From Mycobacteriales bacterium (lineage in GTDB: Bacteria; Actinomycetota; Actinomycetes; Mycobacteriales; SCTD01), in the NCBI GenBank assembly GCA_030447385.1, contig JAUJOY010000001.1, forward strand, positions 809,629 through 873,628: a DNA stretch of 64,000 nucleotides. The letters are read 5' to 3'. The notes below the pieces were generated by a model that was not told the origin of the DNA, ran no database searches, and saw only the letters and a program-made list of their open reading frames with translations. How positions within the stretch are numbered: position 1 is the stretch's first letter; each line of letters opens with the position of its first letter. This document shows, piece by piece, positions 37,520-47,629 of this stretch. The position numbers and the translations under genes were made by a program.

Positions 37520-39340
37520 TCAGGCCGGTGAGAAGGAGGCGGTGATGCGGTCGAACTCCGCCCGCGCCGCCGCCCAGTCGTCCGACGCGCGCGTCTGGAA
37601 GAACAGCGAGTAGCCACGCCCGTTGACCACGAAGACCCGGCTCAGCGCGTGCAACGCCGACCCGCCGCTGGAGTAGGTGAACTCCCAGTCGGCAGCCTCG
37701 TAGCCGCGGTAGTCGAGCGGGACGATGCGGATCTCGGCGTAGTCGGGATGGGTACGCGCGAAGGACGCCGCCTGGTCCCGCCGGTCCTGCACGGCGTCAG
37801 CCTTCCCGCCGCCGGGAGCGGTGGTGGAGATGCGCACGGTCCGCCCGGTGCGGGCATCGCGGTACTGGGGGCTGCCCTCGAAGCTGCCGGCGGCGTAGGA
37901 GGGCGGAACGGCGCCGGAGTAGCCGTCCGCCGTGAACGGTCGCCACCCCGCGGGCACCGGCGCCACATCCGCGGCGAGCGCTGCGGCGGGCGGGCTGGCC
38001 GCGGGTGCCGACGGCGCCGCGGCGCCCGGGGCCGAGGGGCCGGTCGACGAGCCGCGGGCGGGAGCGCCGCTGGGGCCGGCGCTGCTGCGGGGAGCACCGG
38101 CGCTCGGGGAGGCAGCGGGGTTGCGTGAGCCCGAGCTGGACTCCAGCGCCAGCCCGAGACCCGCTGCACCGAGCAGCACCAGCAGTGCCAGCGCGACGAA
38201 CGGGGCCGGGTTGCGACGGCGGGGGCCGCGGTCCACCGGTGGCCCGCCCCGGCGTACCAGTGGTGGGCGGGGCAGCTCCGGTTCGGCCTCAATGCGCGCC
38301 GCCGCCGCGGTGGCCGCCGGCGCCGCCGCCGCCGGCGTCGCCGCGGCCGGTGCCGCCGCGACCGGTGCGGCCGCGACCGGTGCGGCCGCGGCCGGTGCGG
38401 CTGCCTGTCGCAGGTCCTGCAGCGGCAGCGCCCTCGTGCGGTTGCTCTCGCGTCCGGCGTCGGGCGCGGGAACCGCGGAGGGGCCGAGGATGGGCCTCGC
38501 GGCGACCTGTCGCAGGGCGGTCCGGGCGGCCGCGGCATCGAGCCGCTGCGCCGGGTCGCGGGCGAGCAGTCCCTCCAGGACCGGCTCAAGCGGGCCGGCG
38601 GCGATGAACGGCGCATGCTCGCCGGTCACGACGGCCGTGACGGTGAGCAGCGGCTGCCCCGCGTCGAAGGGCGGGCGCCCCTCGACGGCCGTGAACAGCG
38701 TCGCCCCCAGCGACCACAGGTCGGACTCGGGTCCCGGAGGAAGCCCCTTGGCGCGTTCGGGCGCGATGTAGGAGGGCGAGCCGAGGAGCAGGCCGGTGCT
38801 GGTGAGGCTCGAGTCGCCCGAGGAGGACGCGATGCCGAAGTCGGTGAGCACCACGCGGCCGGAGGTGGCACCCTCGTCCGCGGCGATCAGCACGTTGCCG
38901 GGCTTGACGTCGCGGTGCACGATCCCCTGCGCGTGCGCCGCCTCGAGGGCGCCGAGCAGGGCCAGTCCGACCTGAGCGGTGCGCTGCGGCGTCAGCGGCC
39001 CGTCGGCCCGGATCACCTGCGACAGGGTCCGGGCCTCCACGAGTTCCATGACGAGGTAGGGCGAGCCGTCCTCCTCGACGACGTCGAAGACGGTCACGGC
39101 GCTCGGGTGGTCCAGCCGGGCGGCCGCGCGGGCCTCGCGCCGAGTCCGCTCCCGGAGCACCTCGCGGTCCTCGTCCGACAGGCCCTGGGGGAAGGTGACC
39201 TCCTTGACGGCCACCTCCCGGCCCAGCACGACGTCCTCGGCCCGCCAGACGGTGCCCATCCCGCCGGAGCCGAGGGGCGCGATCAGGCGGTAGCGACCGG
39301 CGACGAGCCGGGACTGCACACGGCTCGGCGGCTGCTCCAC
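37520..39340 (-). CDS. Membrane-anchored Ser/Thr protein kinase (PknB family)
   Basis: A 606-residue kinase. Cytoplasmic kinase domain (about 15-285): P-loop GSGGMGTVWRA, Lys in VAVKEV, HRDVKPGNVL (about 141), DFGIASSS (about 166) and SPSYIAPE. A repetitive Ala/Pro-rich juxtamembrane linker follows (encoded around 38280-38400), then a single helix (FVALALLVLLGAAGLGLAL, about 375-395), a Ser/Pro-rich stalk and an extracellular domain of about 150 residues. That domain, starting GWRPFTADGYSGAVPPSY, lacks PASTA repeats, so the sensed signal is unknown. The FHA-HTH protein at 25850 is a plausible substrate. Confidence 0.93.
   Translation of the reverse strand: MEQPPSRVQSRLVAGRYRLIAPLGSGGMGTVWRAEDVVLGREVAVKEVTFPQGLSDEDREVLRERTRREARAAARLDHPSAVTVFDVVEEDGSPYLVMELVEARTLSQVIRADGPLTPQRTAQVGLALLGALEAAHAQGIVHRDVKPGNVLIAADEGATSGRVVLTDFGIASSSGDSSLTSTGLLLGSPSYIAPERAKGLPPGPESDLWSLGATLFTAVEGRPPFDAGQPLLTVTAVVTGEHAPFIAAGPLEPVLEGLLARDPAQRLDAAAARTALRQVAARPILGPSAVPAPDAGRESNRTRALPLQDLRQAAAPAAAAPVAAAPVAAAPAAATPAAAAPAATAAAARIEAEPELPRPPLVRRGGPPVDRGPRRRNPAPFVALALLVLLGAAGLGLALESSSGSRNPAASPSAGAPRSSAGPSGAPARGSSTGPSAPGAAAPSAPAASPPAAALAADVAPVPAGWRPFTADGYSGAVPPSYAAGSFEGSPQYRDARTGRTVRISTTAPGGGKADAVQDRRDQAASFARTHPDYAEIRIVPLDYRGYEAADWEFTYSSGGSALHALSRVFVVNGRGYSLFFQTRASDDWAAARAEFDRITASFSPA
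38340..38399 (-). repeat. Four tandem 15-bp units in the kinase linker
   Basis: Units GCCGCGRCCGGTGCS at 38340, 38355, 38370 and 38385 differ at only two positions and encode repeats of A-P-(V/A)-A-A in the juxtamembrane linker. Slippage at these units probably varies linker length between strains. Confidence 0.85.
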
Positions 39341-39457
39341 GAAACCGCCCTACCCCCTTCTGACCGGGACCAATGCCACAACGCTCGCGGTCGAGGTCGC
39401 GATCTGGCGACGGCCTAGCATCGGCCGGTACCTGCCTCCACGAAAGGGCCCGCCCCC

Positions 39458-41041
<1,584 letters not shown>

Positions 41042-41050
41042 GGTTCCCAC

Positions 41051-42241
41051 GTGCAGATCCCCTTCTCGGCCTCCCCCAGCTCGAGCCTCGGCATCGAGTG
41101 GGAGCTGCAGCTGGTCGACCTGCAGACCCGCCAGCTGACCAGCGGCAGCGAGCAGATCCTGCGCGAGCTGAGCCCGGACGGCGAGCACCCGACCGCCAAG
41201 CACGAGCTGCTGCAGTCGACGATCGAGGTCATCACGGCGGTCTGCTCCACCGTGGGTCAGGCCACGGACGACCTCCTGCGCACCGTCGCCGCGCTGCGCC
41301 CGCTCGCGCAGAAGCGAGGCCTCGGCCTGATGTGCACGGGCACCCACCCGTTCACCGACTGGAAGACCCAGCAGATCAGCGCCAACGACCGCTACACCAA
41401 GCTGGTGAACGACATGCAGTGGCTCGCCCGCCGGCTGCAGATCTTCGGGGTGCACGTGCACGTCGGCGTCCGCTCCGCCGACAAGGCGATCGCGATCGTG
41501 AACGCCCTGACGTCCTATATCCCGCACTTCCTCGCGCTGTCGGCCTCGTCGCCGTACTGGAAGGGCAGCGACACCGGCCTCGCCTCGGCGCGGTCGAAGG
41601 TCTTCGAGGGGCTGCCGACCGCCGGGCTGCCGCAGCAGCTCGCCGACTGGGGGCAGTTCGAGGGCTACATGGGGACCCTGATCAAGACAGGGACCATCTC
41701 CTCGATCAAGGAGGTGTGGTGGGACATCCGGCCGCACCCGACGTACGGCACCGTGGAGCTGCGCATCGCCGACGGCCTGCCGACCATCGCGGAGGTGGGC
41801 ATGGTGGCGGCGCTGTCGCAGTGCCTCGTCGACACCTTCGACCGCGAGATCGACAAGGGCTACACCCTGCCCGTCCCACGCCGCTGGGTGGTGCAGGAGA
41901 ACAAGTGGCGGGCCGCGCGGTACGGCCTGGACGCCGACATCATCGTCGGTGAGGACGGGCTGCAGCCGGTACGCGCCGCGCTGCGCGAGCTGGTCCAGGA
42001 CATGCGCCCCTCCGCCGAGCGGCTGGGTTGCGTCGAGCAGCTGGCCGCGGTCGACCAGGTGCTCGAGCGCGGCGCCTCCTACCAGCGGCAGCGGGCGGTG
42101 GCCGCGGCGAGCGGCGGCGACCTGACGGCCGTCGTGGACAGCCTGCTGGACGAGTTCGAGGCCGGCAGCCCGATCTACCTCCCGGTCGCCGACCCGGCCG
42201 CCGTACGCGGCAACCTGGGCGCGGCCGGGGCCACAGCGTGA
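41051..42241 (+). CDS. GCS2-type carboxylate-amine ligase (glutamate-cysteine ligase family, YbdK-like)
   Basis: A 396-residue enzyme of the GCS2 family. It opens SLGIEWELQLVDLQTRQLTS (GxExE metal/substrate motif) and includes GTHPFTDWKTQQIS, HVHVGVRSADKAI, SSPYWKGSDTGLASARS and the C-terminal RPHPTYGTVELRIADGLPT. Members join an amino group to the gamma-carboxyl of glutamate or similar; actinobacterial members may make gamma-glutamylcysteine. Substrate not provable here. The gene overlaps the next by four bases (GTGA). Confidence 0.9.
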   Translation: MQIPFSASPSSSLGIEWELQLVDLQTRQLTSGSEQILRELSPDGEHPTAKHELLQSTIEVITAVCSTVGQATDDLLRTVAALRPLAQKRGLGLMCTGTHPFTDWKTQQISANDRYTKLVNDMQWLARRLQIFGVHVHVGVRSADKAIAIVNALTSYIPHFLALSASSPYWKGSDTGLASARSKVFEGLPTAGLPQQLADWGQFEGYMGTLIKTGTISSIKEVWWDIRPHPTYGTVELRIADGLPTIAEVGMVAALSQCLVDTFDREIDKGYTLPVPRRWVVQENKWRAARYGLDADIIVGEDGLQPVRAALRELVQDMRPSAERLGCVEQLAAVDQVLERGASYQRQRAVAAASGGDLTAVVDSLLDEFEAGSPIYLPVADPAAVRGNLGAAGATA

Positions 42242-43425
42242 TCGTCAAGCCCTCGCCCGACCCGCTGGCCGAGGCGTGGCTGGCCGAGCACCGCGCCGAG
42301 CTCGTCGCCGTGCGGCGCGACCTGCATGCCCACCCCGAGCTCGGGCGCGCGGAGCATCGCACCACCGCGCTGCTGGCCGAGCGGCTCACGGCGGAAGGGC
42401 TCTCGCCCAAGGTGCTGAGCACCGGCACCGGCCTGGTCTGCGACGTCGGACCCGGGAACGGCCGGGTCGTCCTGCTGCGCGCGGACATCGACGCCCTGCC
42501 GCTGGAGGACGAGAAGCCGGTCTCCTACCGGTCCACGGTGCCGGGGGTGTGCCATGCCTGCGGCCACGACGTCCACACGGCCGCGCTGCTCGGGGCCGGG
42601 CTGGCCCTGGCGAGGGGGAGCTTCGACGGCACTGTGCGGCTGGTCTTCCAGCCGGCGGAGGAGCTGATGCCCGGAGGGGCGCTGGACGTGATCGCCGACG
42701 GCTGGCTCGACGGCGTGTCCTCGGCGTTCGGGCTGCACTGCGACCCCGCGCTGGAGGTGGGCCGGGTCGGCCTGAAGTCGGGGCCGATCACCGCCGCTTC
42801 CGACCAGCTCGAGGTGCGGGTGACCGGCCCCGGCGGCCACACCTCGCGGCCGCAGAACACCGTCGACCTCGTCCACGTGCTCGCCACCGTCGCCACCGGG
42901 CTCCCGCAGGCGCTGTCGCGTCTGGTGGACCCCCGGGCCGGGCTCTGCCTGGTGTGGGGGCACGTGTCGGCGGGGGTGGCCGGCAACGCGATCCCCCGCT
43001 CCGGGACGCTGCGCGGGACGCTGCGGGTCCTCGACAAGGTCGCGTGGCAGGCCGCTCCCGCCCTGGTGCAGCGCGTCGTGGAGGGGCTGGCGGCGCCGTA
43101 CGGGGCGCGGGTGGTGGTGAGCTACACGCGCGGCGTCCCGCCGGTGGTCAACGACCGGGGGGCCACGACGCTGCTCACCTCGGCGGTCAGGGCGGCCCTC
43201 GGATCCGGCGCCGCGGTGGCGGCCGTGCAGTCCCTCGGCGGCGAGGACTTCGCGTGGTTCCTCGACCGGGTGCCCGGCTCGATGGCCCGGCTCGGGGTCA
43301 AGCCCGCCGGACAGGAGCTCCCGCACGACCTGCACCAGGGGACCTTCGACGTCGACGAGGCGGCGCTGCCGGTCGCCGTCCGGGTGCTCGTCGGCGCCGC
43401 CCTCGCCGCACTGTCGGCTCCCTGA
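42238..43425 (+). CDS. M20 family amidohydrolase (hippurate hydrolase-like)
   Basis: A 395-residue metal-dependent amidohydrolase. RRDLHAHPELGRAEHRTT opens the domain; metal ligands lie in HACGHDVHTAALLGAG and QPAEELMPGGA, the dimerisation lid begins ITAASDQLEVRVTGPGGHTS, and GGEDFAWFL is near the end. Likely hydrolyses N-acyl amino acids or a similar amide. Start overlaps the GCS2 gene stop; possibly a functional pair acting on gamma-glutamyl compounds, but this is inference. Confidence 0.92.
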   Translation: MIVKPSPDPLAEAWLAEHRAELVAVRRDLHAHPELGRAEHRTTALLAERLTAEGLSPKVLSTGTGLVCDVGPGNGRVVLLRADIDALPLEDEKPVSYRSTVPGVCHACGHDVHTAALLGAGLALARGSFDGTVRLVFQPAEELMPGGALDVIADGWLDGVSSAFGLHCDPALEVGRVGLKSGPITAASDQLEVRVTGPGGHTSRPQNTVDLVHVLATVATGLPQALSRLVDPRAGLCLVWGHVSAGVAGNAIPRSGTLRGTLRVLDKVAWQAAPALVQRVVEGLAAPYGARVVVSYTRGVPPVVNDRGATTLLTSAVRAALGSGAAVAAVQSLGGEDFAWFLDRVPGSMARLGVKPAGQELPHDLHQGTFDVDEAALPVAVRVLVGAALAALSAP

Positions 43426-43430
43426 GCGCG

Positions 43431-44408
43431 GTGGCGCCGGCCGCACCGAAGGTGTGGCAGGTCTGGACGGCGCTCGGGCTCGTCTACGTGGTCTGGGGCT
43501 CGACCTACCTCGCGATCGCGTACGTGGTGCAGACCCTGCCGCCGCTGCTGTCCGCCGGTGTCCGGTACGGCGTCGCCGGGCTGCTGCTGGCCGGCTACCT
43601 CGCGCTGCGCCGGGGGCGCCGCGGTTTCCGGGCCACCCGGCGGCAGGTCGCCGGGGCCGGCGTCGTCGGCGTCCTGCTGCTGCTCGGCGGCAACGGGCTG
43701 GTGACGCTCGCGGAGCAGCAGGAGCTGCCCTCCAGCCTCGCCGCGCTGCTCGTCGCCGCGGTGCCGCTGTGGGTCGCCCTGCTGCGCGCCGGGACCGGGG
43801 ACCGGCCGGCGGGCCGCACCCTCGTCGGCGTCGCGATCGGCTTCGCCGGGGTGGCGCTGCTCCTGCTGCCCGGCGCCCGTCCGGAAGGGGTGGCGCTGCT
43901 GCCCGCCCTCCTGGTGGTCTGCTCGAGCCTGCTGTGGTCGCTGGGCTCGTTCGCGGCGACGCGCCTGGACTCGCCCGCCGACGCGCTCCTGACGACGGTC
44001 GTGCAGATGCTGGCCGGCAGCGCCGCCCTCGCGCTGGCCGGCGGGCTGCGCGGGGAGGACGCCACTCCTGTCGAGGTCAGCGCGGTGTCGCTGCTCGCGC
44101 TCGCGTACCTCACGGTCTTCGGGTCGATCGTGGCCTTCACCGCCTACAGCTGGCTGCTCGGGGTCGCGCCGGTGTCGCAGGTCTCGACCTACGCCTACGT
44201 CAACCCGGTGGTGGCCGTGCTGCTCGGCGCCCTGATCGCCGGTGAGGCCGTCAGCCGGCTGACCGTCGTCGGCGGGCTCGTGACGGTGCTCGCGGTCGCG
44301 GTCGTCGTGTCGGAGGAGGGCCGGCGCCGTCGCCGGACGCCGCTCGAGGTCCCGGCGGACGCGCCTACGACGCCGCGGAGCGGCACGGCCGGTGCCGCAG
44401 CTCCGTGA
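43431..44408 (+). CDS. EamA/DMT family exporter
   Basis: A 325-residue transporter with ten membrane helices in two EamA repeats: the first starts WTALGLVYVVWGSTYLAIAY, the second around LPALLVVCSSLLWSLGSFAA. TYAYVNPVVAVLLGALIAGE is a family signature near the end. Likely exports a metabolite or amino acid. The GTG at 43431 is used; a CTG at 43422 would overlap the upstream TGA (CTGA) and add LSA. The 3' end overlaps the convergent gamma-glutamylcyclotransferase gene by 44 bases. Confidence 0.87.
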   Translation: MAPAAPKVWQVWTALGLVYVVWGSTYLAIAYVVQTLPPLLSAGVRYGVAGLLLAGYLALRRGRRGFRATRRQVAGAGVVGVLLLLGGNGLVTLAEQQELPSSLAALLVAAVPLWVALLRAGTGDRPAGRTLVGVAIGFAGVALLLLPGARPEGVALLPALLVVCSSLLWSLGSFAATRLDSPADALLTTVVQMLAGSAALALAGGLRGEDATPVEVSAVSLLALAYLTVFGSIVAFTAYSWLLGVAPVSQVSTYAYVNPVVAVLLGALIAGEAVSRLTVVGGLVTVLAVAVVVSEEGRRRRRTPLEVPADAPTTPRSGTAGAAAP

Positions 44409-44817
44409 CGTAGTCGCCCGGCGCGCCCGCCGCCTCGGCCGCGTCGGCGAGCAGCCCGAGGTAGCGCGCCGACGGCAGCCCGCCCTCGTAGCCGTCGAGC
44501 ACGTAGACCCAGCACAGCGCGTCGCCGTCAAGCGTGTGCACGCGTACGCGCAGCTTGCGGTAGATGCCGCGGTCGGCGCCCTCCCAGGCGTCGAGCTCCG
44601 CCGCGTCGGAGTCAGTCATGTCGTAGAGCCCGACGAAGACGTGTTCACCGGGCTCCTCGACGAGCGTGGCGAGGGAGCCCTCCCACCCGAGGTCGTCACC
44701 GCCGAACGTCAGCCGCCAGCCCTCGAGCCACCCCGTGCCGGCGACGGGGGAGTGCGGGCACCGCATGTGCATCTGGGCTGGATCCAGGTTGCTGCCGTAC
44801 GCCGCGTAGAGCGCCAT
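44365..44817 (-). CDS. Gamma-glutamylcyclotransferase family protein
   Basis: A 150-residue protein starting MALYAAYGSNLDPAQMHMRC; YGSNL is the substrate-binding loop of the GGCT fold and the acidic catalytic residue probably lies in LDAWEGADRGIYRKLRV. It would release pyroglutamate from gamma-glutamyl amino acids, fitting the nearby GCS2-type ligase. Expressed from a leaderless-type promoter (TAGGCT 6 bases upstream). Convergently overlaps the DMT gene. Confidence 0.88.
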   Translation of the reverse strand: MALYAAYGSNLDPAQMHMRCPHSPVAGTGWLEGWRLTFGGDDLGWEGSLATLVEEPGEHVFVGLYDMTDSDAAELDAWEGADRGIYRKLRVRVHTLDGDALCWVYVLDGYEGGLPSARYLGLLADAAEAAGAPGDYVTELRHRPCRSAAS

Positions 44818-44823
44818 GGCGCG

Positions 44824-44829
44824 AGCCTA
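44824..44829 (-). promoter_or_regulatory. -10 element TAGGCT for the gamma-glutamylcyclotransferase gene
   Basis: On the minus strand TAGGCT is followed by exactly 6 bases (CGCGCC) and the ATG at 44817. Confidence 0.55.
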
Positions 44830-44836
44830 CCGACGG

Positions 44837-45424
44837 TCAGTCCTTCAGCACGGCGCACGCGATGCGGGTACCGGAGTCTCCGGTCTTCTTCGTCGTGTCG
44901 TCGATCGAGGGGGTGTAGCGCTCGGGGATGTTGCCGAAGTTGTCCGGCTTCTCGTGGATGATCAGGGCGCTGCCGTCGTCGTCGAGCACCGCGTCGCGGG
45001 TCAGCCGGGAGCTCTCCACGACCATGCGCGCGCTGCCGTCGGCCCGCACCAGCAGGCCGGGCAGGTCGCCGTCGTGGTTGCCGTGCACCTGGTCGCCCTC
45101 CGCCACGTGACCGCCCGCCGACAGGAAGAACCCGGGCATCCCGGGGTTGGCCGGGTCGACGCCCCGCTGCTCGCACATCCCCGTCTGGTGCACGTGCAGG
45201 CCGTGCAGGCCCGGCTTGAGACCGTTGGTCTCCACGGTCACCGTGACGTACCCCTTGTCGGAGAAGGCCAGCTGGACGGTGCCGCGGGTCCCGCTGTTGG
45301 CGTCCTTGATGTCGGCGGTCACCTCCCCCGCCGACGTGTCGATGTCGTCGCTCCCGCCTCCGCAGCCGGTCAGCGTGAGGACGGACAGCACCAGGAGCAG
45401 CGCGGAACGGCGGGAACGGGACAC
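44837..45424 (-). CDS. sodC: Cu-Zn superoxide dismutase lipoprotein
   Basis: A 195-residue lipoprotein: signal with lipobox LTGC (Cys about residue 21), then the SOD fold. Copper/zinc ligands lie in LHGLHVHQTGMC (two His), GNHDGDLPG and IIHEKPDNFG; the Cys in MCEQRG and ACAVL can form the structural disulfide, and DSGTRIACAV carries the active-site Arg. It detoxifies superoxide outside the membrane. The GTG at 45424 has AGGAGAA just upstream. Confidence 0.95.
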   Translation of the reverse strand: MSRSRRSALLLVLSVLTLTGCGGGSDDIDTSAGEVTADIKDANSGTRGTVQLAFSDKGYVTVTVETNGLKPGLHGLHVHQTGMCEQRGVDPANPGMPGFFLSAGGHVAEGDQVHGNHDGDLPGLLVRADGSARMVVESSRLTRDAVLDDDGSALIIHEKPDNFGNIPERYTPSIDDTTKKTGDSGTRIACAVLKD

Positions 45425-45529
45425 GGGTTCTCCTGACAGTCGGTGCGGGATCTTGGCGCACCTGGTGGACCGGTGGCAAGCCAGGTGCGGCCGCGGGCGG
45501 GCGGTCAGGGGCTGCGGGAGAATGGGCTC

Positions 45530-46903
45530 ATGACGCGCATCGCCATCGTCGGCGGGGGGCCGGCCGGCTACGAGGCCGCCCTGGTCGCGGTGCAGCTCGG
45601 CGCCTCGGTGACGCTCGTCGAGCGCGACGGCATGGGTGGCCGGTGCGTACTGTCGGACTGCGTGCCGTCCAAGGCGTTCATCGCCACGGGCGAGGCCATG
45701 ACGCAGCTCGGCCACGCCGACCGGGTGGGGGTACGCGCCCTGGGCGAGGTCACCACCGCGGTCGAGGAGGTGCACGCCCGGGTGAAGGCGCTGGCCCTCG
45801 CGCAGTCGGCCGACATCACCCGTCGGCTCACCAGCGAGGGGGTGGAGCTGGTACTCGGGTCGGCCTGCCTCGCAGCGGCGCACACGCTTCAGGTGAGTCC
45901 GGTGGAGGGCCGGCCGAGGACTCTCGAGGCCGACGTCGTCCTGCTCGCCACCGGGGCGCGGCCGCGGATCCTCGCGGGCGCCGAGGTCGACGGCGAGCGC
46001 ATCCTCGACTGGCGCCAGCTGTACGACCTCACCAGCCTGCCGGAGCACCTGGTCGTCATCGGCTCCGGCGTGACCGGTGCGGAGTTCGCCAACGCCTACC
46101 TCGCCGTCGGCTCGCAGGTCACCCTCGTGTCCAGCCGCGACCGGGTCCTGCCGGGGGAGGACAGCGACGCCGCGGAGCTCCTCCAGCACGTCTTCGAGCG
46201 GCGCGGGATGAACATCCGCCGCGGCCGGGCGGCGCGGGTCGAGCGCACCGGGAACGGCGTGCTCGTCCACCTGACCGACGGGACGACGGTGCCTGGCTCA
46301 CACGCGCTGCTGACGGTCGGGTCGGTGCCGAACACCGCCGGGATGGGGCTGGCCGAGGCCGGGATCGACCTGGACGCCGCCAGTTTCGTACGCGTGGACC
46401 GCGTGTCCCGCACCAGCATCCCGGGGGTCTACGCCGCGGGCGACTGCACCGGGGTGCTGATGCTCGCCTCCGTGGCCGCGATGCAGGGCCGCATCGCCAT
46501 GTGGCACGCCCTCGGGGAGGCGGTCGCCCCCCTGCGCCTCGGCACCGTCTCCGCCAACGTCTTCACCGACCCGCAGGTCGCCTCGGTAGGCGTCACCCAG
46601 TCGCAGTCCGAGTCGGGCGCGGTCGCCACCCAGACCGTGACCCTCCCGCTCGCGACGAACGCCAGGGCGAAGATGCTCGGCCTGACCGACGGCTTCGTGA
46701 AGATCTTCAGCCGACCCGGGACGGGCACCGTGCTCGGCGGCGTCGTCGTCGCGCCCAACGCCAGCGAGCTGGTTCTGTCGCTGTCCCTGGCGGTCCAGCA
46801 CGGCCTGACGGTGGACCAGGTCGCCCACACGTTCACGATCTACCCATCGCTGTCCGGCTCGCTCGCCGAGGCCGCCCGGCAGCTGATGCTGCACGACGAG
46901 TGA
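45530..46903 (+). CDS. lpdA: NAD(P)H-quinone dehydrogenase, LpdA-type flavoprotein
   Basis: A 457-residue pyridine-nucleotide-disulfide oxidoreductase-fold protein. FAD-binding RIAIVGGGPAGYEAALVAVQ, the active-site-like GGRCVLSDCVPSKAFI, NAD-binding VVIGSGVTGAEFANAYL and the second FAD motif PGVYAAGDCTGVLMLAS. The C-terminal dimerisation domain ends FTIYPSLSGSLAEAARQLM, lacking the His-x-x-x-x-Glu pair of true lipoamide dehydrogenases. This fits LpdA-like quinone reductases of actinobacteria. GAGAAT sits 6 bases before the ATG, and sodC is divergent, so oxidative-stress coupling is plausible. Confidence 0.88.
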   Translation: MTRIAIVGGGPAGYEAALVAVQLGASVTLVERDGMGGRCVLSDCVPSKAFIATGEAMTQLGHADRVGVRALGEVTTAVEEVHARVKALALAQSADITRRLTSEGVELVLGSACLAAAHTLQVSPVEGRPRTLEADVVLLATGARPRILAGAEVDGERILDWRQLYDLTSLPEHLVVIGSGVTGAEFANAYLAVGSQVTLVSSRDRVLPGEDSDAAELLQHVFERRGMNIRRGRAARVERTGNGVLVHLTDGTTVPGSHALLTVGSVPNTAGMGLAEAGIDLDAASFVRVDRVSRTSIPGVYAAGDCTGVLMLASVAAMQGRIAMWHALGEAVAPLRLGTVSANVFTDPQVASVGVTQSQSESGAVATQTVTLPLATNARAKMLGLTDGFVKIFSRPGTGTVLGGVVVAPNASELVLSLSLAVQHGLTVDQVAHTFTIYPSLSGSLAEAARQLMLHDE

Positions 46904-46975
46904 GGGCAGGCGGCGCCGCACGTCCTGCTGAGCACGGAATGTGATGGGGTAGCGGCTCGGCGCGAAGGAGAGCTC

Positions 46976-47623
46976 GTGAAGGTGTTGATGATCGCGCCAC
47001 CCGGCGCGGGCAAGGGGACGCAGGGCGTCGTCATCGCCAAGCACTTCGGCATCCCGCACATCGCGACCGGTGACCTGCTGCGCAGCCACGTGTCACGCGG
47101 CACCGAGCTCGGCCGGTCCGTCGAGCAGTACCTCGACCGCGGCGAGCTCGTGCCCGACGAGGTCGTGCTGACGATGGTGCGCGAGGCGCTCGACAGCGCG
47201 CGCGGCGGTGGCTACGTCCTCGACGGCGTGCCCCGCACGATGGAGCAGGCGAGGGCGCTCTACGAGATCGCAAAGGAGCTCGACATGACGGCCGACGTCG
47301 CGCTCCACCTGAAGGGCACCGACGACGAGCTCGTCCGCCGCCTGCTCGCGCGAGCCACCGAGCAGGGCCGCGCGGACGACACCGAGGACGTCATCCGCCG
47401 CCGGCTCGCGTTGTACTACGAGGTGACCCACCCGATCCTGGAGTGGTACGGCGAACGCGGGATCCTGGTCTCGGTGGACGCGATGCGGCCGGTCGAGGAG
47501 GTGGGCCAGCACATCCTGACCGCCCTCGAGGTCCTGCGGCAGGTGATCGACGGGAACCCGGACGCCCCGCGCACGGCGGTGGACCTCACCGGCCTGGGCG
47601 CTGCCTTCGGCGCCTCGTCGTAG
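46976..47623 (+). CDS. Adenylate kinase-like NMP kinase
   Basis: A 215-residue P-loop kinase. APPGAGKGTQG (Walker A), ATGDLLRSHVSRGTELG (NMP-binding), YVLDGVPRTMEQA (the usual DGFPR with Val for Phe) and a short, zinc-free LID before TEDVIRRRLALYYEVTHPIL. It interconverts AMP, ATP and ADP. It is not beside secY, where adk normally lies in actinobacteria, so it may be a second copy. The GTG at 46976 follows GAAGGAG. A C-terminal tail of about 25 residues is atypical. Confidence 0.9.
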   Translation: MKVLMIAPPGAGKGTQGVVIAKHFGIPHIATGDLLRSHVSRGTELGRSVEQYLDRGELVPDEVVLTMVREALDSARGGGYVLDGVPRTMEQARALYEIAKELDMTADVALHLKGTDDELVRRLLARATEQGRADDTEDVIRRRLALYYEVTHPILEWYGERGILVSVDAMRPVEEVGQHILTALEVLRQVIDGNPDAPRTAVDLTGLGAAFGASS

Positions 47624-47629
47624 CCAGGC

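Noticed and set aside
39341..39457. Cobalamin riboswitch before the mutase gene
   Set aside because: The leader is short and lacks a recognisable B12 box; only a possible -10 and a ribosome-binding site are seen.
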